From positions 1,798,001 through 1,862,000 of the forward strand of contig OZ254082.1 in the NCBI GenBank assembly GCA_965267535.1: DNA of 64,000 nucleotides, written 5' to 3'. Of the stretch, positions 53,572 through 61,945 are shown piece by piece (position 1 is the stretch's first letter; the number at the start of each line of letters is the position of its first letter). Made by a program: the position numbers and the translations under genes. The notes below the pieces were generated by a model, which was not told the DNA's origin, ran no database searches, and was given only the letters and a program-made list of their open reading frames with translations. Source of the DNA: CAXBNB01 sp965267535 (GTDB taxonomy: Bacteria > Bacteroidota > Bacteroidia > Cytophagales > Cyclobacteriaceae).

Positions 53572-56500
53572 ATGAAAAATAAAAGAATACACCTATTCAA
53601 AAAAATTATTATGTACTCTTTTTACGGTTTGGTGATTCAGTTGATAGCCGGCACTATGCTGCTAGCTACCGGAACCACCAATGCCCAAAAAAATGTAAGT
53701 GTAAAGGATACACACGTTACCCTGGATTTCGAATCAGATAACCTGATTTCAGTTTTGGAAAAAATTGAAGACAGAACAGACTACATATTCACTTACTACA
53801 AGAAAGAATTTGACCGAAAAATAAGCATCACAGGGCACTATGAAAATGTGTCGTTGTACGATGTGTTGCTGGATATTTCTCAAAAATCCAACCTTAGCTT
53901 CCGGCAATTCAACAACAACATCACTGTTTCTCCGGCTCACCCCGAAAAGGAGAAAGTGGCTATTGTGGCCGATATTCTTATTTCGGGTAAGATAACAGAC
54001 GAAAACGGCGAGCCGCTACCAGGAGCCTCAGTAGTAGTGAAAGGCACAGCTATAGGCACTACATCCGATCTGGAAGGCAATTATCAATTAAAAATAGCTG
54101 AAGCAGCCACGCTGGTGGTGTCTTACGTAGGGTATGTATCTCGCGAAATAGTACCCGGTAGCAGTACAGTAATCAATGTGCAAATGCAGCTGGATGCAGC
54201 TCAGCTCGAAGAAATAGTAGTGGTGGGATACGGCACACAGAAGAAAGTAAACCTTACAGGGGCAGTATCGCAGGTCAAGAGTGCTGATTTTGTAGAAGAA
54301 AGACCGGTAATGTCTATAGGACAGGCTCTGCAGGGAGTAGCACCGGGGCTTACGGTTAGCAAGTCTAACGGCATTCCCGGAGGAAACTATTCCTTCAACA
54401 TCCGAGGAGAAACCTCACTCAACGGAGGTTCGCCGCTTATACTGGTAGATGGTGCCGAAATGGACCCCAACCTGATCCCTCCCGGAGATATTGCCAGTGT
54501 GTCGGTGCTGAAAGATGCTGCCTCCGCAGCTATATATGGTGCCCGGGCGGCATTTGGAGTGGTGCTCATCACTACCAAGTCTGGTAAAAAAGACTCCAAT
54601 ATGAAGTTTAGGTATACCAACAACATATCCCGAACCAATCCCACAACCCTACCCGATAAGGTAGATCCAATTACACAAATAAAAATTGGAGGTTTGCAGT
54701 GGGAAAATGCGGGGCGAACACCCGGCTGGTACTGGGGCAGAAATGTGCAAACGTGGATAGACTTGTACAATGCACCCGACTATGTCCCCAATTCTATACC
54801 GGTAGTGAACGGAGTAGCTTACCCTCTGGGAGACAATAATAACATGATTGAATATATGGTGGAGTCAAGTGTTACCACACGACATGATTTTGCGGTATCG
54901 GGAGGGTCAGACAAGACTACCTACTACATGAGTGCAGGGGTAATGAACCAGGACGGAGTATTGGTGCTAGATAAAGACAAATATTCCCGAAAAAACATTA
55001 TGACCAAAGTAGATACCGATATCAACGATTGGGTAAGTGTGGGAGCTACGCTGGGATTTACCAGAGGGGTGCAAAACATGCCCTATATTCCTAACAACCC
55101 CAGCTATATGTATGATGTGTCTTACCTAAGGCCTACTTTTTGGCTGACGGGTATCGACGAAGTGTCAGGAGCACCATGGGGGTTTTCGCCGGCTATGGTG
55201 GCACTGGGAGCCAAAAACACCTACACTACAGACAATACCAATTTGCAGTTGCGAACAAGTGTGTCACCACTACAAGGCCTGACCATCAGTGGCAACTACA
55301 CCCATCGTAGTTTTACCAGCAACGATAGTTATCATGTAAATACCTACGAGCAGGCAAATCCCACCAGTGGGCCGGGGGTGGTTTTTAAATACAGAAACGA
55401 CCCCAATAGCCTTCGAAGAACCGCTACATTTAAAAAGTATAACAATCTGGCCCTTACAGGGCAATACGAAAAAACACTGGCAAATGCCCATAATTTCAAG
55501 TTGATGGTGGGCTTTACTCAGGAAGACAATAGCGAAAGTTCTTTTTATGCACAACGTCAAAAACTGATAACAGACGATGTGCCAGCACTAAGTCTTGCCG
55601 TGGGCAATTCTGCCGTAGGAGACGACATTACCGAATGGGCTACCCGATCCGGACTGTACAGGTTCAATTACGATTATCAGGGAAAATACCTGCTGGAAGC
55701 TGTAGGCCGCTACGACGGTTCGTCACGGTTTCATAAAGACAACAGGTTTGTGTTTATGCCATCTGCATCGGTAGGTTGGGTGCTCTCAGAAGAATCTTTT
55801 GTAGATTGGGCTACCGCCGGTATTACTTTCTTTAAACTCAGGGCCTCTTACGGTACACAGGGCAACCAGCAGGTTGGCGCTTACTCGTATATGCCGTCTA
55901 TGGGTACAGGCACGGCCAATTGGATGCTAAACGGCGAAAGGCCGTTATACACACGTCCGGGAGGTCTGGTAAGCGACTCGTATACCTGGGAAAAAGTGAA
56001 TACCACCAACTTTGGGGTAGACCTGGGATTTTTTAAAAACAAACTGCAGGCTACTGCTGAGGTATATAAGCGGGAAACCATAGGTATGCTTACTGCCGGT
56101 CAGGTGCTACCCAGCACACTGGGAACATCTGTACCCAATGAAAATGCTGCCGACCTGAAAGTAAACGGCTGGGAGCTAAACCTTACCTGGTCCGATAAAT
56201 TGTCCTCCGATTTTTCGTATACGGCAGGGCTGATACTGTACGACGACAAAGCCGAAATAACAAAATACGAAAATCCGACCGGATACCTGGGGAGCTTGTA
56301 TGTAGGAAAAACACTCGGCGAAATCTGGGGATATGAAACAGATCGGCTTTTTCAGGAAGGCGACTTTGTAGAAGTGGGAGGAGAAAGGCAATATGCAGAA
56401 GGTATACCCACCCAGGATATTATTTTTTCTAACCGAATACCCTTCCCGGGAGATGTAAAATACAAAGACCTGAACAACGATGGAAAAGTAGATTATGGTG

Positions 56501-57018
56501 AAGATTACACATTAGACGATCATGGAGATTATACCGTCATAGGAAATTCCCGATCACGGTATCAGTATGGTATTCGCTTGGGAGCCAACTACAAAGGGTT
56601 TGATTTCTCACTCTTTCTACAAGGAGTAGCCAAAAAGGATCTGTGGACCAGTGGTGCTTTTGCTTTTACATCCGGCGCACAGTATGTGTCTATATTTTCA
56701 CATACACTCGATTACTGGACGCCCGAAAATACCGATGCGTTTTATCCTCGCCCAGACGACAGGTCGTACAACAAAAAGCCACAAAGCCGCTACTTGCTCA
56801 ATGCAGCGTACATGCGCCTGAAGATGATTAAGCTGGGATACTCACTGCCCAAAAATATACTCGATAAAGTAGGATTAGAGTCCGTGAAAATATATTTCAC
56901 AGGAGAAAACCTCTTTATGATTTCAGGCTTGCCAAAAGGCTTGGATCCGGAGCTGGGAGCATCTCACACTTTCCCTCTGGCCAAAGACCTTTCATTTGGT
57001 ACCACTATTACTTTTTAA
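53572..57018 (+). CDS. SusC/RagA-type TonB-linked receptor with STN domain, module 2
   Basis: An outer-membrane transporter of 1148 aa. A long signal peptide (ending TTNAQ) precedes an STN domain (about residues 48-122, ISVLEKIEDRTDYIFTYYKK to SFRQFNNNITV), close in sequence to that of module 1. The carboxypeptidase-regulatory-like domain (ISGKITDENGEPLPGASVVV), AQLEEIVVVGYG, plug and barrel follow, ending in SFGTTITF. It likely serves as both importer and sensor. SusD starts 14 bp after the stop. Confidence 0.95.
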   Translation: MKNKRIHLFKKIIMYSFYGLVIQLIAGTMLLATGTTNAQKNVSVKDTHVTLDFESDNLISVLEKIEDRTDYIFTYYKKEFDRKISITGHYENVSLYDVLLDISQKSNLSFRQFNNNITVSPAHPEKEKVAIVADILISGKITDENGEPLPGASVVVKGTAIGTTSDLEGNYQLKIAEAATLVVSYVGYVSREIVPGSSTVINVQMQLDAAQLEEIVVVGYGTQKKVNLTGAVSQVKSADFVEERPVMSIGQALQGVAPGLTVSKSNGIPGGNYSFNIRGETSLNGGSPLILVDGAEMDPNLIPPGDIASVSVLKDAASAAIYGARAAFGVVLITTKSGKKDSNMKFRYTNNISRTNPTTLPDKVDPITQIKIGGLQWENAGRTPGWYWGRNVQTWIDLYNAPDYVPNSIPVVNGVAYPLGDNNNMIEYMVESSVTTRHDFAVSGGSDKTTYYMSAGVMNQDGVLVLDKDKYSRKNIMTKVDTDINDWVSVGATLGFTRGVQNMPYIPNNPSYMYDVSYLRPTFWLTGIDEVSGAPWGFSPAMVALGAKNTYTTDNTNLQLRTSVSPLQGLTISGNYTHRSFTSNDSYHVNTYEQANPTSGPGVVFKYRNDPNSLRRTATFKKYNNLALTGQYEKTLANAHNFKLMVGFTQEDNSESSFYAQRQKLITDDVPALSLAVGNSAVGDDITEWATRSGLYRFNYDYQGKYLLEAVGRYDGSSRFHKDNRFVFMPSASVGWVLSEESFVDWATAGITFFKLRASYGTQGNQQVGAYSYMPSMGTGTANWMLNGERPLYTRPGGLVSDSYTWEKVNTTNFGVDLGFFKNKLQATAEVYKRETIGMLTAGQVLPSTLGTSVPNENAADLKVNGWELNLTWSDKLSSDFSYTAGLILYDDKAEITKYENPTGYLGSLYVGKTLGEIWGYETDRLFQEGDFVEVGGERQYAEGIPTQDIIFSNRIPFPGDVKYKDLNNDGKVDYGEDYTLDDHGDYTVIGNSRSRYQYGIRLGANYKGFDFSLFLQGVAKKDLWTSGAFAFTSGAQYVSIFSHTLDYWTPENTDAFYPRPDDRSYNKKPQSRYLLNAAYMRLKMIKLGYSLPKNILDKVGLESVKIYFTGENLFMISGLPKGLDPELGASHTFPLAKDLSFGTTITF

Positions 57019-57031
57019 GTGCAACACATAA

Positions 57032-58819
57032 ATGAGTAGAAAGATGAATAAGCAAACAATATATATAGCGCTGGTAGTAGTAATGTTTTCATTGCCGGCG
57101 TGTAACGACGATTTTTTGGAAAAAATACCCAAAGACACAGTCACTAACGAAAACTACTGGCAGACCGATGGCGACTTTCAAACCTATTCCCTCGGGTTGT
57201 ATGACTTTTACGGATACGGTGTAGGCAATGCCTACAGTGTGGCCTACAATTCGGATGAGACCGTGAGAGGCAATCAGGTGCAGGATAGCCGAATATTTGA
57301 CAGACGAACAGTCCCTAACTCCGGAGGAGGGTGGTCATGGAGTCGACTGAGAACTATCAACATCATGATCCGAGAAGCGCGTAACGCCGCACTGGACGAA
57401 GAAGCAAAAAAGCATTGGGAAGGAGTAGGGCGGCTTTTTCGAGCACGAGAGTATTTCGATAAAGTGAAAAGCTATGGCGATGTGCCGTGGATCGATCATG
57501 AACTCACCACGAGCAGCCCCGAATTATTTGCACCCAAAGATCCGAGAGCTACTGTGATGGGACATGTGCTCGACGATTTGAATTTTGCAGTTGAGCATAT
57601 ACGGTTAGAGGCCGGAGAAAACCTCATAAACCGTGATGTAGCTTTGGCGATTAAATCTGAAATATGCCTCTTTGAAGGGACTTACCGCAAGTATCATACG
57701 GAGTTGGGACTGTCTGATGCCAACACCTGGCTGCAGGAAAGTGTGTCTGCCTCACAGGCACTGATGAGCAGCGGCAGATACAGCTTGTCGGGCGATTATC
57801 GCGACATATACTCCTCTGTAAGCCTGAGTGGAAACCCAGAGGTGATATTGTACAAGCAATATGCAGAAGGTGTGATCGTGAATATACAAGCCAGAATGAT
57901 GGGATTGCGCGACTACTTTGGTGCTACAAAAGATGCAGTGGAAAGTTTTCTCTGTGCAGATGGCCTGCCGTATGGTGTAAGCGACCTGCATCCTAAAGCC
58001 AAGGCAGGTTTGGCAGAGTTTGTAGAAGAAGAGTTTCAGGATAGAGACCCCCGAATGAGTAAAGCACTGGTTGTGCCTTTTTCGGAAAGCGAAACACCTA
58101 AGAACAATCCTTCTGTATACAATACCAGCACCGAAACTTACCCTGCGTACTCGCCGGCACTTACAGGAGAGTCTGCTATTTCTAACCCTACAGGATACCC
58201 GCTGTATAAGTGGTGGTCTACCGATACTCCTGTAGATGATGTGAATGGCATACTGGATGCCCCGTTGTACGCTTACAATAAGATATTATTGAATTATGCT
58301 GAAGCGAAAGCAGAATTGGGGCAAGCTGACGATGCAGTACTCAACGAGAGTATAAATTTGCTGCGAAGGCGGGTAAACATGCCGGATCTTACGGTAGCTT
58401 TTGCAAATAGCTTTGATGACCCAAAGAAAGCAGAAGATGCACCGGAAATATCCAACCTGCTATGGGAAATCCGCAGAGAGCGTCGTGTAGAGCTCATATT
58501 TGAAGGAAGCCGGTTTGATGATATTTTGCGCTGGAAGAAAGCCAGTTATTTAGGTAAGCCTTTTGTCGGAGCTTATGTCGATTTGGATGACCGACCCACG
58601 TCGGAGTACAATGGTGACGGCACTAACAAGGCCAGTGTAATTCTCGGAGACCGTCAGGGCAATGTTTTACCGGCAGGTGCGCGAACAGGCTATGTGCTGC
58701 CCTATACCGAGCGACAACCCAAATGGAACGATAATGATATAAAATTATATTACAATCCGATAGATACTGAAAGTCTGACCATCAACGGTAAATTAACACA
58801 ATCGCCGGGTTGGGAATAA
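57032..58819 (+). CDS. SusD/RagB family lipoprotein, module 2
   Basis: A 595-aa surface lipoprotein; the lipobox LPAC lies at about residue 24, followed by NDDFLEKIPKDTVTNENYW, the usual SusD start. The core carries RLFRAREYFDKVKSYGDVPW. The C-terminus has YNKILLNYAEAKAELG and LLWEIRRERRVELIFEGSRF followed by DDILRWKK, all conserved SusD signatures. It partners the SusC upstream. A 15-bp inverted repeat begins soon after its stop codon. Confidence 0.95.
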   Translation: MSRKMNKQTIYIALVVVMFSLPACNDDFLEKIPKDTVTNENYWQTDGDFQTYSLGLYDFYGYGVGNAYSVAYNSDETVRGNQVQDSRIFDRRTVPNSGGGWSWSRLRTINIMIREARNAALDEEAKKHWEGVGRLFRAREYFDKVKSYGDVPWIDHELTTSSPELFAPKDPRATVMGHVLDDLNFAVEHIRLEAGENLINRDVALAIKSEICLFEGTYRKYHTELGLSDANTWLQESVSASQALMSSGRYSLSGDYRDIYSSVSLSGNPEVILYKQYAEGVIVNIQARMMGLRDYFGATKDAVESFLCADGLPYGVSDLHPKAKAGLAEFVEEEFQDRDPRMSKALVVPFSESETPKNNPSVYNTSTETYPAYSPALTGESAISNPTGYPLYKWWSTDTPVDDVNGILDAPLYAYNKILLNYAEAKAELGQADDAVLNESINLLRRRVNMPDLTVAFANSFDDPKKAEDAPEISNLLWEIRRERRVELIFEGSRFDDILRWKKASYLGKPFVGAYVDLDDRPTSEYNGDGTNKASVILGDRQGNVLPAGARTGYVLPYTERQPKWNDNDIKLYYNPIDTESLTINGKLTQSPGWE

Positions 58820-58825
58820 CAACAG

Positions 58826-58984
58826 AGAGGCTGTTTTAAAAGGAATAAATCTATTTTAGCATCTCCGAACTCAAGAGACCCTACTTCGCTAGTATGGCAA
58901 GGGAAAGAAGAAGGAGGTGAAAATATATAGATATGCTGTTTCTAAACGGGCAACTATCGCCTGTTTAAAACAGCCTCTTTTTTT
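58826..58984 (+). mobile_element. candidate MITE-like element, possibly doubling as terminator
   Basis: A perfect 15-bp inverted repeat (AGAGGCTGTTTTAAA at 58826-58840, TTTAAAACAGCCTCT at 58964-58978) encloses 123 bp without a gene, and T residues follow. The ends resemble the GAGGCTGT-type ends of many Bacteroidota insertion sequences as recalled. No target-site duplication is obvious and no transposase is present. A simple long-loop terminator is the alternative. Confidence 0.45.
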
Positions 58985-59020
58985 ATAAGTGTAAAAAAGA
59001 AATAAATAAAAAAGAAATAA

Positions 59021-59914
59021 ATGAAAAAGAAAGTACTCGTAGTTCTACTCAGTGCAGTGAGTTTTTGTCTCTATGGGCAGTCATCGTTAAAAGTGATAAC
59101 CTACAATGTGCTGGAAGGACTGGGCAATGAAGCTTCCTATGGCAAAGGCAGAAAAGAAAAGTGTATAGCATGGATAAAGTCACGCCAGCCCGATGTAATA
59201 GCCCTGCAGGAGTGGTATGGTAGTGAAGAAATGCTTAGAGAGGCGGCCAGGCAATGGGGGCACGATCATGTAGTAAAAAGCGGAGGGATAGCATTTACTG
59301 CCAAGGCACCTATTACCCATCAGAAAATATATAAAAACGAAAAGTTTTGGAATACGGTAGTGCAGGCAAGAGTAGGTGGAATAGATTTTTTCGTCATACA
59401 CCTAAGCCCGGCTGACTGGAAGATACGCTTAACAGAAGCCCACCTGATCAAGTCCATTGTGGACTCAGTGAAGCAGCACACAGACCAGTATATGGTTTTG
59501 GGAGATTTTAATGCACATTCGCCGTTTGACGATGAAGAGCACCAAAGGCATCCCGCTTTGTTGGCAAAATATACCAAGGGGGATCGCTCCAACGAAACCA
59601 AAGGTAAGGATCATCGAAATCTGATCGATTATCAATACGACTACAGTGTGATGGGGAGCTTTTTGTCTGTGCCGCTCATAGACGTGACACAGCGACTGGT
59701 ACCGGCACACGAAAGGCACACTTTTCCTACGCCTATACTGATAGATGTGTGGCGTACCGCCGGCAACATTGGCCGTACACCCGAGCGGATAGATTATATT
59801 ATGACCAGCCCCGAATTAAGTCAAAAATGCCGGCAGGTAATCGTGCACAACGATGAACCTAACGACTATATATCAGATCATTACCCGGTGGAGGCAGTTT
59901 TTGGTGAGTTGTAG
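59021..59914 (+). CDS. secreted endonuclease/exonuclease/phosphatase family protein
   Basis: A 297-aa enzyme with a signal peptide ending near LYGQ. The EEP fold shows ITYNVLEGLG (metal Asn), VIALQEWYG (metal Glu), VIHLSPADW, VLGDFNAHSP (D-x-N) and SDHYPV (catalytic D-H). Family members cut nucleic acids, phosphoinositides or other phosphodiesters. Its place after SusC/SusD suggests that it attacks the imported substrate or a phosphate ester in it. Homologues are common in Bacteroidota uptake loci as recalled. Confidence 0.9.
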   Translation: MKKKVLVVLLSAVSFCLYGQSSLKVITYNVLEGLGNEASYGKGRKEKCIAWIKSRQPDVIALQEWYGSEEMLREAARQWGHDHVVKSGGIAFTAKAPITHQKIYKNEKFWNTVVQARVGGIDFFVIHLSPADWKIRLTEAHLIKSIVDSVKQHTDQYMVLGDFNAHSPFDDEEHQRHPALLAKYTKGDRSNETKGKDHRNLIDYQYDYSVMGSFLSVPLIDVTQRLVPAHERHTFPTPILIDVWRTAGNIGRTPERIDYIMTSPELSQKCRQVIVHNDEPNDYISDHYPVEAVFGEL

Positions 59915-60138
59915 TATTTGTTGATATTCAATCTGTTATAATGTCAATATGTATTAAAGATTATTTTATAAGTTAGCAGGATATATCTTTTTTGAGCTAT
60001 TCTGAATGTGCTAAAATTGTTTGGAATAGTTTTAAATGGCTTTGTTTTTGTTTCTTTTGTGAAGAAGCTGGTTTTGAAATAAAAATCTTCTTTTTTCGCA
60101 AACTTGAAATCGGGTAACATTGTATTATTGCTGACTCT

Positions 60139-60726
60139 ATGACATCTAATAATCTCCAATCTTCGGGCGATGAACAATTGATGCAGTTGATAAAACTGGG
60201 AAATAGAGTAGCATTTGATGTGCTTTTTGAGCGTCATTGGAAAACTCTATACCGGTTTGCTTACAGTTTGTTTAATGAAGTAGAACTGGTTGAAGATTGT
60301 CTTCAGGAAATTTTTGTAAGTATTTGGGAGCGAAAAGACGACTTGGACGTGCATAACGTGAAATCATATCTTTTTCAGGCAGTTAGATACAAGGTAGCAA
60401 GTCAAATTCGTCAAATAAAGCACACTGAGTCAATGACTGAAGTGATTGATCAGGTTAAATATTCGCGTGAATATACCTCTGATCAGATAGACTATGATGA
60501 AATGGTAAGTCGTATACTTCAGATTACAGAAAAACTTCCCAAGCGTTGTGCGCAAATCTTTAGAATGAGCAGGTTTGAGCATTTGACTAATCGAGAAATT
60601 TCAGAGCAACTGAATATTTCTATACGGACAGTGGAAAATCAAATAACTACAGCGTTGCACCATATCAAAAAAGAATTGAGAGAGGACTCATCTGCGATGT
60701 TGTTTTTTCTTTTCATACTTATCTAG
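60139..60726 (+). CDS. ECF-type RNA polymerase sigma factor, module 3
   Basis: A 195-aa ECF sigma factor. Region 2 includes LVEDCLQEIFVSIWERKDDL. Region 4 includes LPKRCAQIFRMSRFEHLTN and SIRTVENQITTALHHI. Its codon use is more AT-rich than in modules 1 and 2, which hints at a different history. FecR lies 99 bp downstream. The 224 bp before it (59915-60138) are AT-rich with no gene. Confidence 0.92.
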   Translation: MTSNNLQSSGDEQLMQLIKLGNRVAFDVLFERHWKTLYRFAYSLFNEVELVEDCLQEIFVSIWERKDDLDVHNVKSYLFQAVRYKVASQIRQIKHTESMTEVIDQVKYSREYTSDQIDYDEMVSRILQITEKLPKRCAQIFRMSRFEHLTNREISEQLNISIRTVENQITTALHHIKKELREDSSAMLFFLFILI

Positions 60727-60743
60727 CCTCTTTTTAGTTAACA

Positions 60744-60774
60744 ATTTTTCTTTTTTTAGAAAAAAAAGAAAAAT
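60744..60774 (+). terminator. A/T hairpin between sigma factor and FecR, module 3
   Basis: ATTTTTCTTTTTTT (60744-60757) pairs with AAAAAAAGAAAAAT (60761-60774), a 14-bp stem of A-T pairs with one G-C pair and a 3-nt loop. It is weak in strength but placed like the hairpin in module 2. Confidence 0.4.
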
Positions 60775-60825
60775 ATGTGTGTGTAGAGTCTCTTGAATGC
60801 TACTTACTAGTAAAACCATTTGTTG

Positions 60826-61809
60826 ATGGAAAAAGAAGAGTTTTTTGATTTAGCTGAAAGATACAGTGCAGGTGCATGCTCTGATAGGGAAAAGCAAATT
60901 TTTGATGACTATTGTGAAAAGCTTCACAACGCGAAAACTTTAGATGCTTGGGACCTGGATAAGTGGGAAGAAGCCCGAGCACGGTTATTGTTGAAGATCA
61001 ATAAACAGATAGACACTAGAGAGTCGCATGAACCAAAGACTTGGGCTTGGGTGAAAATAGCTGCCTCTATAGCTTTGATAGTTACTGTAGGCTGGAGTGT
61101 GTATACTACCTTTGGTATAGGTAGTCAGACTAAAAAACTGTCTGTAATTGAGAAGTACACAACAAAAGGACAAAAACTGCAATTGGTTCTGCCGGATGGT
61201 TCTACCGTAAAAATAAACGCTAATAGTAAACTCAGATACGATGAAAATTTTGGCGAAACTGAGCGTAAAGTACATTTAGAGGGGGAAGGTTTCTTTGAAG
61301 TAAAGAAAGACATTGGTAAACCATTTAAGGTAGTTACTTCTAGTATTTCGACTACTGTGTTGGGTACATCATTCAATGTTTCAGCAAGTCGTAACCAGCA
61401 ATTGGCTGCTGTAACAGTAGCAACAGGTAAAGTGGAAGTAGCATTAAAGAATGATAAGGGCGAAGAAACCAACAAAGTGCAGGTGTTACCTTATCAGCAA
61501 GCTGTATTTGATATTCAAAAACGACGTTTTCATGTGGATTCTGTAAACCTGTATACGGCTTTGGCATGGAAAGACAATCGTTTGATATTTCAGGATGAAA
61601 GTTTGGGGAAAGCAGCTCAAGTGTTGGAGGAATGGTATGGGGTTACTATTCTTTTTTCAAATCAAAAATTAAAGAACTGTAAGTTTAGTACCGTTTTTCA
61701 AGACGAGTCCTTGGAGCGAGTGCTTGAGGAATTGCATTATATCCTTGATCTTAATTATGAAAAAAGCAAAGATCAGATAGTATTAAGCGGAAATGGATGT
61801 CTTAACTAA
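60826..61809 (+). CDS. FecR-type anti-sigma factor, module 3
   Basis: A 327-aa anti-sigma protein from the ATG at 60826; an upstream TTG at 60820 would add two residues. N-terminal FFDLAERYSAGACSDREKQI is followed by a membrane helix (WVKIAASIALIVTVGWSVYT). The FecR domain carries LPDGSTVKINANSKLRYDEN and GEGFFEVKKDIGKPFKV, and the DUF4974-type C-terminus carries AAQVLEEWYGVTILF. It belongs with the sigma factor at 60139 and the SusC that follows. Confidence 0.92.
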   Translation: MEKEEFFDLAERYSAGACSDREKQIFDDYCEKLHNAKTLDAWDLDKWEEARARLLLKINKQIDTRESHEPKTWAWVKIAASIALIVTVGWSVYTTFGIGSQTKKLSVIEKYTTKGQKLQLVLPDGSTVKINANSKLRYDENFGETERKVHLEGEGFFEVKKDIGKPFKVVTSSISTTVLGTSFNVSASRNQQLAAVTVATGKVEVALKNDKGEETNKVQVLPYQQAVFDIQKRRFHVDSVNLYTALAWKDNRLIFQDESLGKAAQVLEEWYGVTILFSNQKLKNCKFSTVFQDESLERVLEELHYILDLNYEKSKDQIVLSGNGCLN

Positions 61810-61844
61810 ACAAAAAAGATCATGTAGTTATTGATGACAACAAC

Positions 61845-61904
61845 CTTTTTCTTTTTTGCCAGGCAGAAAAGAAAAAGCTTAGGATTGTTGCACCAACCCT
61901 AAGC
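61845..61904 (+). promoter_or_regulatory. tandem hairpins in the FecR-SusC gap, module 3
   Basis: Hairpin one: a 16-nt arm at 61845-61860 pairs with 61862-61877 (one G-T pair, nearly no loop, so the top pairs must open). Hairpin two: GCTTAGG (61877-61883) pairs with CCTAAGC (61898-61904). The two share one base. They lie 42 bp before the SusC start and could attenuate transcription or protect the SusC mRNA. Confidence 0.5.
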
Positions 61905-61945
61905 CGAAAACAATTTAATGTTTTACTTCTAAGAATTACAAAAAT

